Assembly: GCA_017591395.1 (NCBI GenBank)
Contig: WEDG01004538.1
Coordinates: 62,001-126,000, forward strand
Direction: 5' to 3'
Length of the DNA stretch: 64,000 bases
Source: Schistocephalus solidus
Taxonomy: Eukaryota > Platyhelminthes > Cestoda > Diphyllobothriidea > Diphyllobothriidae
Made by a program: the position numbers and the translations under genes. The notes below the pieces were generated by a model, which had not been told where the DNA came from, did no database searches, and saw only the letters and a program-made list of their open reading frames with translations. Position 1 is the first letter of the stretch; each line of letters starts with the position of its first letter. Of the stretch, positions 11,344 through 22,800 are shown piece by piece.

Positions 11344-11676
11344 GGTAAGGATGACTTGTGTGGTTCCCTAAACGGGACACTCAAATAAGGATGTCCCTCT
11401 CAAGTAATGAAGGTGGTTCTACGCATAAGTTCAGGAAGGGTGAATATCTCCGTGTCTTAACTCTAACATGAACCCTAACATAAACCTACAAAATAGCCAT
11501 TACCTTAACTCTAGCCCCATCCAAAGCCCCAACAATACGGTTAACACTAACCCTAACATTAACCTTATCCTTAAACACGCCCTAATTCTTATGGAATTTG
11601 GCGCAAAGCTGCATGTACTACAAGCGAGTCCTGCACTCATGTCCTGTTTACTGGGGCCATATAAGTCTTCCTTATC
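11344..11676 (+). repeat. TL foldback element, copy 4
   Basis: The left end GGTAAGGATGACTTGTGTGG (preceded by a second GGTAAGGAT) leads into AATATCTCCGTGTCTTAACT and a C-rich CCTAAC-like core. The inner right end GGAATTTGGCGCAAAG lies near 11593 and the diverged right repeat GTCCTGTTTACTGGGGCC is at 11641-11658. It is the same orientation as copy 1. Confidence 0.72.
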
Positions 11677-11689
11677 AGTTTCCCTTTTC

Positions 11690-13080
11690 CGGTCACTTCA
11701 AAATGAACATCCCGCCTAAAACTAACAATTGTGTCACAGGCTCGGCCTCTGCTGGCTGCAAACTCTAGCACATATGACTCGATTAGAGGACGGAATGGGA
11801 AAGAGGGAGACTTGTAGTCCTGCTTGCGACCCCGAGCAAAAGTCTTTACGCCGCCCGCTTAGTTAAAATTAATCGCTAGTGCAGAATATCTACCGACAGG
11901 GGGGGCGTAAGACTCCCATACCCGGTAGAACTGACTGATGACGACTACGCGTTAGATCTGGGGGTTGCTTTGCTCACTTTGTGGTAAGAATGGGAAACGC
12001 CTCCTGGAACATGCCAATAACCTTGGGGTAATTCACAAAATCTGAAACTGTGTTAAGATATTTCGGCTAGGGCTGTTCTCTAATGGATTCCAAGCTACTA
12101 AGTCCCTCCAGCCACGCCTTTCCAAACCAATTTGAGGGCCATTTTTGACGTCGACATGCACGCGAAACCCCCAAGTGGGTCTCCGAGTCTGACTGGGTGA
12201 GTAAAGAATGGGACGTCGGTACCGAGGGTTACGGTGGTGGACCTTAGATCGCACGCGTGAGAGACACACCTAATGGGCGAACAGTGGTGAATTACTTATT
12301 CATGACTTTTCTCAAACCCAGACGTAGATGAAAGGAGATCCGTGTGCTATGCTCTAGTGCTGTGGCGTGAGAATCAATCGCGTTCACACGTGCGCCGGTC
12401 GCGGCCTGGCAGCATGGATAGGCCGGTGGGTAGGCTAGTAATTGTGCTGTCCCACTTGGGTGGGTGTGGACGTACTGACGGCTGTCCATGATTCACATTT
12501 CATGTTCGAATCCGTGCGGAATTCTGGCGGCGACTGCAACTTTAAAGTTGGCATCCAAGGCAAATCGACAAGAACCAATCCACTGCAGTGAGTAATACAG
12601 CGTCCTAATCACTCTGATTTTATAGTATGTCGGAGTAACTGGAGCGAAGGCAGTATGACGATTATGATAGGGCAGTAGTGCCGCGACGGTGACTACTCGG
12701 ATGCCGAGGACGATGCATGGGCCTCGGAAAAATGGAACACGACTGAGGGTGATTCGAACTCGTGGCATGACTACAAACTGTTGATACCTGACGCTGACAG
12801 CATACATAAAATTTCATAATTCATTTAGGTAGAGGAAATAAAAATCCCAAGGGCAAGTGACTGACCTCGTGTGATTATTAGAGTGTTAATGTACCAGCGA
12901 TGCTAGCCGATCTCCTTCGCCTATGGAACATGTTGGTTCCATGTTGTTATGGGGTTAAAGTCCAAAGCCCCGCCGTAAACCAACAGGTTATAACACAGTA
13001 GAGCAGGAAATGGTAATAGGACCCACCTCCCTATTCCAAGGCCTTGCGCTAAGTTGCAGAGGGTTAAGAGTTATAACGGA
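11690..13080. other. Mostly unassigned, one tRNA-like B box
   Basis: About 1.4 kb without a recognisable exon. On the minus strand GAGTTCGAATCAC near 12747-12760 resembles a B box, so the minus-strand sequence from about 12800 down to 12490 could be another decayed tRNA-derived repeat. An open frame of 104 codons crosses it, with no family match. Confidence 0.3.
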
Positions 13081-13084
13081 GTAC

Positions 13085-13370
13085 CAACAAAAATAAGAGA
13101 GATTTGAATGGCTATTCTTGGCATATTAGCAGTCATCAGCCCGTCCTATCCAGTCCCAGGTTTGGAAAACATGGGATTCGAACCTAGTCAAACGCTCTAC
13201 CAATTTGCCACGGGCTGGCCTGTCTTATCGGTTCTGATCGGGAATAGTATTAACGATGAAATGCACTCACCGACCAAAGTTACGAGACATGCTCATTCCA
13301 TTGCACCTTGGGGCTCAATCTGGAATCATGGTAGGTAGTCACATAGCGACTACTATTATACGTAGATAAT
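13085..13370 (-). repeat. SINE-A copy
   Basis: A minus-strand copy: ACCAACAAAAATAAGAGAG on the left, body, inverted B box GGGATTCGAACC near 13170-13182, A-box region near 13200-13215 and leader text up to the CACATAGCGACTAC landmark near 13340. Confidence 0.68.
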
Positions 13371-13371
13371 G

Positions 13372-13445
13372 GAGATTAGGATTATTGTTACGCTTCCTGG
13401 AAGTTAGTACAAAACCACTTGTATTGCCGTGAGGGGGGGTTGGGT
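13372..13445 (-). repeat. TL element end fragment
   Basis: TTCCTGGAAGTTAGTACAAA followed by a TTGTATTGCCGTGAGG-like piece corresponds to the inner right end of TL elements. The rest is missing. Confidence 0.45.
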
Positions 13446-13459
13446 TCCTAAGTCCGTGC

Positions 13460-13600
13460 GTTACCCGAGCGACAGAGCAGAACCGATCTGGTCATTTCTG
13501 GTGTATTAGCTGTCATCATTCAGCTGTACTCCAAACCCAGATTTAGCGGACCCGGGGTTTGAAACACGGACCCTTTAGCAATTGAAACTGGGGCTGATTT
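13460..13600 (-). repeat. SINE-A fragment
   Basis: The body text (ATTTCTGGTGTATTAGCTGT) and an eroded inverted B box (GGGGTTTGAAACACGG) are recognisable. The copy stops within the head. Confidence 0.55.
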
Positions 13601-14002
13601 TTCAACTCTTTAAGGTAACTTCCACGCATATTTATTGGCCAGTATCCAAATTTCCCCAAAAATACATACATCTAATCTAATCAGGAAATCTGGGCCAATT
13701 TGCAGTTAGTGCTCATCGTAAGCCGTCCTCACATTTAAAAAGTTATAAATTATACAACTTTGCCTTTTATGCGACTATCTCAATCCATCTTAGTGTCTTC
13801 CCCTTCCTGGATACCACACAATCTCTGCCACATGATGAGAATCAGTCCGAAAGCAGAGTGCAATAGATAATTCGACTGCTACAAGTAATTTTTCCTGGTC
13901 AGTGGTACTGCCCAATTTCTCGCCTCCATCATGTCAAGTCTTTCTGGTCAAGGCCAATCAGTTGGTGTCGAAATAACAAAAAGATTATAGACAGAATTAC
14001 AT

Positions 14003-14330
14003 TACCGACAAAGACGATGGAGACTGGAATGGCCATTTCTGGCTTATTGACCATCGTCAGCAGTCCTACCCAACCCCAGGTTGTGTCCCACCCGAGGCTC
14101 GTACCCACGAACTGTTGATCAGGAGTCAAATGCTCTAAATATTGAGTCACAGACTTGTTGTCCTGCTGGTTTAGCTCGGGAATACGAACATTAAAAGGAT
14201 TGGGCACTCACCGATCGTATACAGGGCTCACTCGTCCCGTTGTGCCTTGGGGCTCACTCTCGAGCCCCGCTAGCAACCGCATAGCGGCTAGTATTATGGG
14301 CAGACTGATATTACCGACAAAGAAAAAGTC
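14003..14330 (-). repeat. SINE-A, near-complete unit
   Basis: A minus-strand unit with body (14003-14085), tRNA-like head (14158 back to 14092) and leader (14175-14300, with CTCACCGATCG and ACTCGTCCCGTTGTGCC). It is bounded on both sides by ATTACCGACAAAG, at 14003 and again near 14311, as if a second unit starts there. It is useful for defining one monomer length (about 310 bp). Confidence 0.72.
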
Positions 14331-14347
14331 GCTGGTGTCGAAATGAA

Positions 14348-14428
<81 letters not shown>
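14348..14428. repeat. (TTA)n microsatellite
   Basis: About 80 bp of pure TTA/ATT units immediately after the SINE-A copy. Confidence 0.97.
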
Positions 14429-14529
14429 GTTAACACTTGACTCTGTCTACCGACTACGCCTGGATGCCCTGCGAAGGAGCGAAGGCCTAGCGGTATTAAC
14501 TAAATTAAGTAATAACCAAGTCTGTATAG

Positions 14530-14586
<57 letters not shown>

Positions 14587-14682
14587 GGAGGAGGAGGAGG
14601 AGGAGGAGGAGGAGGAGGAGGAGGAAGAGGAGGAGGAGGAGGATGATGATGATGATGATGAGGAGAGGAGGGGGTGGGGGAG
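14530..14682. repeat. Compound (GAT)n-(GAG)n-(GAT)n-(GAG)n repeat
   Basis: GAT units switch to GAG, back to GAT, then to GAG and poly-G. The phase of the triplet is mostly kept across the switches, so poly-Met, poly-Arg and poly-Ser frames all stay open. None is a protein I would believe in. Confidence 0.95.
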
Positions 14683-14769
14683 AAGATAGCATACAATCTC
14701 GATTTTTGAAAGCAATTATTGCGCACTGGACCTTGTTTACCTGCGCTATATTTCATTATTAAGTGGAGA

Positions 14770-16085
14770 ATTTGACCGCCTTTTGGCCTTCACTGTCTCA
14801 TCGATTTCCGCCCTTCACATGTATGTGTAGTTTCATATCTATTGCTAGGGATCTTATTCACTGTTTTGCAAACACTATGTAAGCCGATGCTAGTTGTTTA
14901 CACAATTGTCTTTTCTAATCCAATGTTTTTAGCCTAAATGCCAGTCCGTGTAGAAAGTCGCGCAGCCTATTATTGTTGGAGGGCTCGAGGTTCGCTAAGC
15001 AAACCTCTCAGCTCAATCGAAGGGGATTAGTGTCTTTCCAGTGGGCGACTGCCACGTACGATGAGGACGTATCCACTGGCTAGGCGGACCCTCTTCAACA
15101 GAGAAGTGTTCGGTCAGGCGATAAAGCGCAGTCAGCAAGAACAAACGATACCCAAGGAAGCGGGCGGAGATTAGGCCGGAAGGGTTGAAAGAACGAAGCA
15201 CTAACCCCTTTAAAAGTCACTTTGACCATTGTTAGTGAGGTCAGCTAATCGGACTGTGGTGCTCTCTTACAATCCAGTAGGGTAGATGCATCAGATGTCG
15301 AGATGGTGATGGCGCCTATCAGCTGCTTGTTCTCTCTTCCTCAAACTTAACTCTCCTCTACCGACCAGTCAGGGGTTAGATACACTTGTTGGAACTTGAG
15401 AGCCTTACAATCGTCGTCATGAAAGATCTAGCTTCTTTAAAAATAATTATTCGATCTCTCTTCAACAATGTTTCTGGATACCTCAGTTCCGAATTCCGAC
15501 CTCACGACCTTCCATCTTCAGGTTACTTGGATACAGAACGGAGTTTCATTTTTTTTGAGAGTGAGATGTGCTATGTACTACCTGGGCACAGTGACGGGAC
15601 TCGACTTTTGCGACTTTTTAATGGAAGATCCTGACAATGTAGTTGAAAAGGAGTCCTGAATCCAGAGGGTTTGTTTGAATTTGTTACTCCAACACAGTGC
15701 GCATCATTTTGGAGCTTGTGTTGTAGGTGATGCGGCTGTCCGGCTCATATGCTCGGGTAACCAAATTATCTCCAAGCCACCGGCTACTCTCATGCCCTGT
15801 TAATAATAGCAAGCTGACGTATCAACGTCCTCATATCGAACATTCCCTTTTCAAAGAATGCGGAACATATAGTCGACCAGAGAGGATCTTAATCACGAAG
15901 GGGGCAGAGAGAGGTTTTGGCTGACACACGGCATCTAAGAAAAGGTAGTTTACCTTGTGGGGAGAAAACTAATTGAAAATGGACTATAACCGGACATTTT
16001 CGGATTGCATAAACTCCAATAAATACTGCTGAGACCTGAGAGACTTGCAAAACTAATAAAAAGGCTCTGCTGTCAGATTGGGCTC
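14770..16085. other. No recognisable feature
   Basis: There is an 82-codon plus-strand frame at 15386-15634 with no family resemblance and no clear splice sites in register. Otherwise nothing is recognised. Confidence 0.35.
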
Positions 16086-16089
16086 ACGG

Positions 16090-16320
16090 ACAATGGCATT
16101 GCGACAATTGCGAACGCTGATGCCTGCGTGGTGGAAGCAGAATGGTGACTCCCACGTGACTTAGTTTATATCGATGGCAGACTTGCACAGCGTCTGCTAC
16201 ACTCCCTCTTCCTTCCTTCAACTGGACCCGGCGGCAAGACAGAGTCTGTACGACAGAGCACTGACTCAGATGCAATATTTGACAAAGTTAAACGGCCGTC
16301 TACGTGTGCCACACATATGA
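16090..16320 (-). repeat. R repeat, decayed 3' part
   Basis: On the minus strand it reads GTAGCAGACGCTGTGCAAG and then GTCACGTGGGAGTCACC, which parallels the GTAGATGCAGCGCAAG and CACGTGCAAGTCACCGTCCC landmarks at the end of better R copies. Confidence 0.5.
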
Positions 16321-16424
16321 TCCGATCATCACCACGTGGAACAGGCTTTTACGAAGGTACGGCTTGGAGTTCACCTCAGCGAGAGGACATTTGAGTCTGC
16401 AATGGGACTCCTCTATGTGCCCGC

Positions 16425-16570
16425 TCCCCGGTAGGACAGGTGCATGGGAACGCCGTCCTCGCAATACAGGGGGTATTGCAAAAGAATTTATGAAGGGGGC
16501 ATAATCCCGTGTTCTAGCCCTAGCATTAAACCTAAACCAAACCTTAACCACAAGCCCCAGAAGATGCAAC
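16425..16570 (+). repeat. TL element fragment
   Basis: A TIR-like GGTAGGACAGGTGCATGGGA is followed by ATAATCCCGTGTTCTAGCC and a short C-rich core (CCTAGCATTAAACCTAAACC). It breaks off near 16570. Confidence 0.55.
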
Positions 16571-16574
16571 TTAA

Positions 16575-17300
16575 CTGCTGGCCTGTGCTGCAGAAAAGTC
16601 ATTCTGATCTCTATAAAACGGATGGTGTACGCTTCTAGCATCATATCAGTGCGTAACAATACAGAAAACCTAGCTACTTTAAGCGGCAGTTCCTCCTCTC
16701 TCCCCCCGCCCCTCCCCGCCTCCGGACAGGTTACAGTTCCGTTTTCGCCGGCCGAAGGTGAGGATAGAATTGACCCACCGACACCCCCACCGCCCCCACC
16801 CCCACGACATCCGTTCCGCGTCAGCGCTCCCAACAGGGCGCTGAGGGCCAGGCCACCTGAATCATCGGCATAGGACACCACGACCGGACGGGATCGACAC
16901 TAGCGTTCACACCCCTGGACATGTCGCCGTCATGGTTGACGGGGTCGACACTGCGGAACACGGGACTCGAAGGGCAGGTGAAATGGGCAGGCTGACGTGT
17001 TCGCGCCTGACAAAAAATTGAGGTATGGAACCCGGGGTGGTGAGGTCGGAACCTGATATAAGTGTGAGCAGTTAGGCCTTGAAAAAATCCCTACAAAAAG
17101 TGTGAACTGGATGCGACATCTGTCGAAGGCGCATTAGACGTCCACCTCTCATGTACGATTGAAGTATGACCACTATAAAGCGCAATATCCGCTTTAGGAA
17201 GTGACAGTGGATGTGGATATTCGATATCCCATCTGTGCTGATGACCCGAGTTTATTGCGCAGTGGTAGCATTTGCTCTGTTTTTACATGCCTAGGGGACG
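16575..17300. other. No recognisable feature
   Basis: It includes short C-rich stretches (16690-16810) that give proline-rich frames on the plus strand. I see no gene. Confidence 0.35.
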
Positions 17301-17306
17301 ATAAAT

Positions 17307-17492
17307 GGGGAGAGGGAGGGAGGGAGGGAGGGAGGGAGGGAGGGAGGGAGGAGAGGAGGAGGGAGGAGGGAGGGAGGGAGGGAGGGAGGGAGGGAGGGAG
17401 GGAGGGAGGGAGGGAGGGAGGGAGGGAGGGAGGGAGGGAGGGAGGGAGGAGGGGAGGGAGGAGGGAGGGAGAGAGAGAGAGAGAGAGAGAGA
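17307..17492. repeat. (GGGA)n tract with (GA)n tail
   Basis: About 165 bp of GGGA units with a few GGA interruptions, ending in (GA)n at 17471-17492. The plus strand is pure purine here, the opposite polarity to the CCT tracts. Confidence 0.96.
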
Positions 17493-17499
17493 GCATTTT

Positions 17500-18430
17500 C
17501 ATCTCCTACAATGCTATCCTGCAGTCTGTGCACCGCTATGCTCAGCAAGGAAAAAAATTCCGAGAGTGCATGGTGTTGTAAAGGAGATCGGTTCGATCCA
17601 GTGGTTGAGTACGAGGTTGGTTGTGAACCCAATGAACCATAATCACTGACAAATGTAGAAAGCTGAGTGCCAGTGCGGTGTGCGCCTCAAAAAATCTTAT
17701 CCCTACCTCTATCTAACTTCCATCTGACGGTCGAAGTAGGCTCAATGTTTTACTTCAAACCCCCTTCGCCTTCTAGACGGTGAGACTAGATTAAACATTC
17801 AAATTTTCCCCTTTTTCCACTTGTTGAGAAAAGCCCTTAACGCCCACGCCCAAGTCCATTTGATGCGGTTGTCCGTACACCCCCTTATAATGTTTCTTGT
17901 AGTAATAGTAGACGCAAATAGCATCAGAAACTACTTTCCTTAGTCTTTTAACTTAACAGATGTTTATTTATTTTGCGTGCACTACAGAAGACTTACTTAT
18001 TAGCCCTTAGGTTCCTCCTGCTACTTGTGAAAGAGTACGATTGTTGCAGAATGCGGACGTGCGTGACTACTTTCCAAACGGTTCTTTTCTACTGCCATGA
18101 TTTTGTGCAAAAAGTGCGATTATCGTTTGTAGATGGGAAAAAGGCCGTTGTATCTGCAGGGTATGCATAACGCGTAGATCCCCTCCTAAACGGGCTGTGC
18201 TGGGATTGGGGGGAGGGAAACTAGAACAAAATGAGATGACGAGTGTCCATGATGAGCTATATCCAGTCCACGTAAATAATTAACGACCACCATAAGTGCG
18301 TGTGGCACTGGCTAGACCAAAGGCTTTACGCCACATCAGCCATTGAGTCTATTGTCACCACCATTTAGCGGGACTCGGACCTTTCACTGTTGTGTGATAG
18401 AAGGAGGAGGGAGGGGGTGGGCGATACTTT
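17500..18430. other. No recognisable feature
   Basis: About 0.9 kb with no exon or window repeat recognised. Confidence 0.35.
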
Positions 18431-18436
18431 AAATTC

Positions 18437-18535
18437 TCGCTCTCCCTCCCTCTCTCCCTCTCTCCCTCCCTCCCTCTTTCGCTCCCTCTCTCCCTCCATC
18501 CTTCCTTCCTTCCCTCCCTCCCTCCCTCCCTCCAT
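18437..18535. repeat. (CCCT)n-rich tract
   Basis: Imperfect CCCT/CTCT units of about 100 bp, with pyrimidines on the plus strand. Confidence 0.9.
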
Positions 18536-18689
18536 CTGCGCACTCCTCTCCATCAGGCAGTTTACACGTCAGAAACTCTCAAGACGCACTGAAAGTCATG
18601 GCTTGCAGAGATGTTAACTAACGGGACAACCCGATCCTCCTTTGAAAAATGGTCAGACTGCAGTGAGCCCTTTGGTAGGGATCGCTCAT

Positions 18690-18900
18690 GCGGCTCCCGA
18701 CAGGACATGGGAACAGGAACCGTCTATCATGCAAGTGGCATTATTTTAAAGTCCGATAAAGTAGGTCTAAGATTAAGATTAGACTAGGTTTGGGACACGG
18801 CAGTAGTTAACCCTTCTAGCATTCGGTGCAAGGTCACCTGTATTATGCGTCGGGCGCGATCCTATTCGCGTGTCCTGTCAGGTGGGGGGGCATATAACCA
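18690..18900 (-). repeat. TL element, decayed
   Basis: The left repeat piece ACAGGACATGGGAACAGGAA near 18700, a short G-rich core (AAGATTAAGATTAGACTAGG near 18770) and a right end with CGCGTGTCCTGTCAGG near 18867 followed by CATATAACC remain in the right order, though much eroded. Confidence 0.6.
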
Positions 18901-18904
18901 ATTT

Positions 18905-19640
18905 CAACTGACCATTGTTCATGTGATCTTGCTGCAACCTCTCACGTGTGTATGATCCGAAACACCAGCCAGTACTGTAGACGGGCTAGTCCGCCTGGAC
19001 AGCCGCTGTACGTCCGAGCATGTTCAGCCATCCTGTCCTCTGCCTGACCTTTGAAAGTGAGGGAGCAATGTGGGTGCAACACGAGTCTGTCTCGCTGTAA
19101 ACCAATCCACGTACATGTCAACACTACATCTATTGTTGTGCGGTAGCGGTGAATCACGGCGATACTGAAGACTGAATTGTCGTGTTGCATCGTTCCGTAG
19201 CAGGTCTTACAGGAGAAGTTCAGTGACCCCAAGTTAAAATAATGCAACCAATGGATGGTCACTTTATCAGCATGCAATTTATCTTATCACCTCGTAAAGC
19301 GTTTGGTCTTCCGCTTTTAAGAAACGCTAACGGCAACGCCATAAAGAAAAAATTGTCATTGCTGTACTACTTGCCGTTTTCAACGCGGCATAAGTTAACC
19401 CGTACCCGGTTAGTCATTCAGAAAACGCTCTACTATTGAATCAAGTTGTGGCGCGCTACATCCACTCTGTTCTTTGTCAATAGAAGAGGCGCCTGCTTCT
19501 ACTAATTCACTTTGCACTTTCTCGCGATAATCCTACGTATTCGTTACTGTCCCGTCGAGTAAATTTACATTAGAATTCTCCAGTGCCTAAACTATCGCGT
19601 GTATAGACTTTCCCGCTGTTTTATTGGCTGTCTCTTTTGA
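18905..19640. other. Sequence upstream of the bHLH gene, unassigned
   Basis: An open frame of 111 codons on the minus strand (18942-19277) is not recognisable. It may contain distal regulatory DNA of the bHLH gene, but nothing in the sequence proves it. Confidence 0.3.
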
Positions 19641-19800
19641 TCACTCCTTCCACGTGAATATTTTCATACCTCACTGACACGCCCGGACTGGTGATTGGCT
19701 AATACACAGGCCTGACACGCGCACTTCTATTTAATTGGTTTAAAGGCTAAAAGCTTACCATCCAATCATAATTTGCCAGTTGTTCTCCTGGTCTTAAGTG
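19620..19800 (+). promoter_or_regulatory. Candidate promoter of the HES-like gene
   Basis: The 220 bases upstream of the start codon at 19840 contain several CCAAT-type boxes on one strand or the other (ATTGG near 19623, 19694 and 19735; CCAAT near 19762), a class C E-box CACGTG at 19651-19656 and a CACGCG at 19716-19721. HES proteins bind class C and N-box sites and often repress their own promoters, so autoregulation is plausible. No convincing TATA box or transcription start can be fixed by eye. Confidence 0.4.
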
Positions 19801-19839
19801 CCGGCCGCGCAGCGGCTTCTAAATTGCATCAGCGTGATC

Positions 19840-22800
19840 ATGCAGGCGGTTGCATCGATTGAAGCGCATTTCCTTCTTCCCCGCTACTCCTCATCGTCCT
19901 CCACCCCGGTTGTTGCTGGTCCTCCTCAGAGTATTACCTTCAAACCGATCCCTTTTTCTTCGCCAGCAGCAATATTTTCGGTTTGTCAGCGTACCTCCAC
20001 TCCGATTGTTCGCAATGCGGAATCGCTGAAGCTAAAAACTTCCAGAGTCAAATACCCAGTTGAACAGAGAGAATACACTCGACGAGTATGTGACAACAGT
20101 TTCGAAAAGACAATTTTCCTTATTTCAATAATTTTCCTTGTTAGTGGAATGTTGGGCGCAGGGAAAGCCAGTGTTTTAGCGATTAGCCTCTCGTATTTCC
20201 AACTAGCTGAAACCTTACTTAATTAGCTTCTCGTATCGTGCTCTCAGTGGGTGCCCCACTCACATGACATTAGCACGTCTTTCACGCATTCGAGCTGTGA
20301 GCACCAGAGACTTGTCCTTGCTGTCTTGTAATTTCTCTCATTTTTTCCCTAACCAACGTGACCATGAGCTGACGTTATAATCAACCTACATACTTTTTAG
20401 TTCTCTCGATAGCGAAGCTAGGAGTAGGGGGATTGGTTGCTTCAAATATCCGATGCAACCACGGAAAACTAACGGATCGTCGCTAGAGCCACAGGAATTT
20501 GTGGGTTTTACCTCCTCAAACTTCATCGTTCACCATGCATACAAATCACAACGAATGCGTGATTGCCTCTCTATAAACAGTGGCGTCAACCTAGCCTGCG
20601 AATACAGGTTGGGACCTTGGCAATAACATGCGTAGAGGATTTTAGTAGATTTGAATAATTCGTTTGATTCACTTGTCAAAATTGTGTGGGATTCGAACTC
20701 ACGCCAGCAAGGGGACAGCTTTAGTACAACTAACGCTCTAGCCAACAGAGCTACGAGCCCCCACAGGGAGCCGTGAGTTTATTCGCACTTGGTACAAGTT
20801 ACCCGCCCAGCCTACTTTAACGTATGGATTCCAAAAATTTTGATACAGTAAGCTGACTGCCCAAACAGGATTTTCTAAGCAATTCAACTAGAATCCACCA
20901 GACGACTACCAGGCACAATTAATTAGCATGGGACTTTGGCAGATTTGAATAATTCGTTTGACGCACTTGTAAAAAAGTCAGCGGCCTTGGCTAGAACGTT
21001 GGCTGTACTAAAGCCTTCCCCTTGCTGGTGTGGGTTCGAATACCACCGTGTGTTACTCTCCCCTCGCCCACTGACTGTCCTGTCTCCGCAACTTACTGCT
21101 TCTCTCGGCACCTAGCGACAATTTTCTTGTGCGATACCCACTTAGTCTGCTTTGCCACTATTTTTCTCATAGCCTAATTATATTTTCTTGGTCCTTCTCT
21201 CTGAATTTAGATTAAGAAGCAGAACATGGAACGGCGTCGAAGAGCCAGTATTTCGGACAAAATCAGTGCAATGTACTACCTGGCTTCCTCAATGATCGGT
21301 GTAGAGGTGAGTTTTTTTGGTTGTTTTTGTCTCCACATGAGTTCATGGTTGGGAAGAAATCAGTCCAATCGCTCCGGACTGGCGCTCCTAAATAGAGTGG
21401 CTCTGAGACCCCCTATGAACTGGTGACTTTTTATAAGAGGATGCCTTCGACGCAGGGCTGGAGTTGCTGCTTAATTTCATCGCGTTCCTGGCTTTAGCAT
21501 CAGACATAAACTATTTGTAGTACCAGTATATCGAGAGTCTCCTTGTTGTTAGGATTTTTACTTTCATGAGAAGTCAGTGTGTTAAATTTGAGTAAATGCT
21601 TAGGCATTGACCCTCGGTTAAATGCGTGCCCGCTGGGAGTATGACTAATAGATCAGTATTTATATATTACAGACTGTCCTTTGACAGCATGTAAATATTC
21701 GCGGTTGTTCCACTGAAGGTGATAGATTTTAGCTCAGAGAATCACGCCAGATATGGGACCGAACCTGACAAAGTTTGTGCGGATTAATTACTCTGATTAA
21801 TTTCTGAAGAAACTTAAAGAACCTAAAGGTAGAAATTCGAGAAAGCACATGGGGAACGTTGAACCAAACAGATCACAGTCGTCGGCACCCAGCGGCACAA
21901 ATCGACAAAACACGTATCCGAGTTTTTTTAGCTAGTACCCGTGCTGGTAAACCAATAGGTTCTTTTGCCATTTAGTGGCATGCAAAGCATCGACGTCATT
22001 TAGCTGACTGTTTCGTCTTAAGCAGTGTTATAAGGGTGGGAAAGAGTGCTATTGTTTTGGCATTGCCGCTGGCCGCACCAACGCCATGGTGACGTTATCG
22101 CAGGACCGTGAGACATCAAAAATGCATGAAAACGGGGTGGGTAACGCGCGTAAACTGGGTTCGAGTCGGGCAGCCGAGACCGGGTAGCCATCCGATGCGT
22201 TATCGATTTTCTCCTTTCACCCAAACTTCGGCGTGCACATCCCGCGGACCACTGCGCCGTCCAACCGACAACCTTCGATCGCTGGTGCGCACAGCCGCGC
22301 GCCCTGGCAACCAGCGTGCGAACATCGATTTAAGCGGACGAGGGCATGCACCTGGGCCCTATCGCCCTGGCAACGCGTAGCTGTCCAAGCGCCCAGTCAC
22401 GCACTCGGCTGCTGGCGCCGCCTGTTCTAATTTTCGATCGCGTGGCCTTGCACATGTGATCACCCTGACTAACGCCGGTTTTTTTTACTTACAGTCGCAA
22501 CGGCAACAACAGCAGAAAATTGAGAAGGCAGACATTCTCGGTTTCTGCCTTAGCGTTCTGAACGGCTTCTCTGAACTGCTGCAGACCCGGCCTGACTTAC
22601 AAGAGAAGGTGAAAAAATTATACAGTCTCGTGAAGGACAGCCGACCTGTTGCACTGCCCAAATGCCAGTTCCCTGGGGCGAACCGGCCATCAGCACCACC
22701 ACCTTCGTTATACCCTCTCAGGACCCCTGCGATGGAGACTGTAGGAAGGCCCCCAGTCGCCGACAGTGGTATTGAGGACTGCAGTGTATTGGACCTCTCC

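Noticed and set aside
20690..20765. Functional tRNA gene on the minus strand
   Set aside because: The A and B boxes are good, but there is no proper seven-base anticodon loop with a paired five-base stem, and the same module recurs nearby; it is better called a tRNA-derived repeat.
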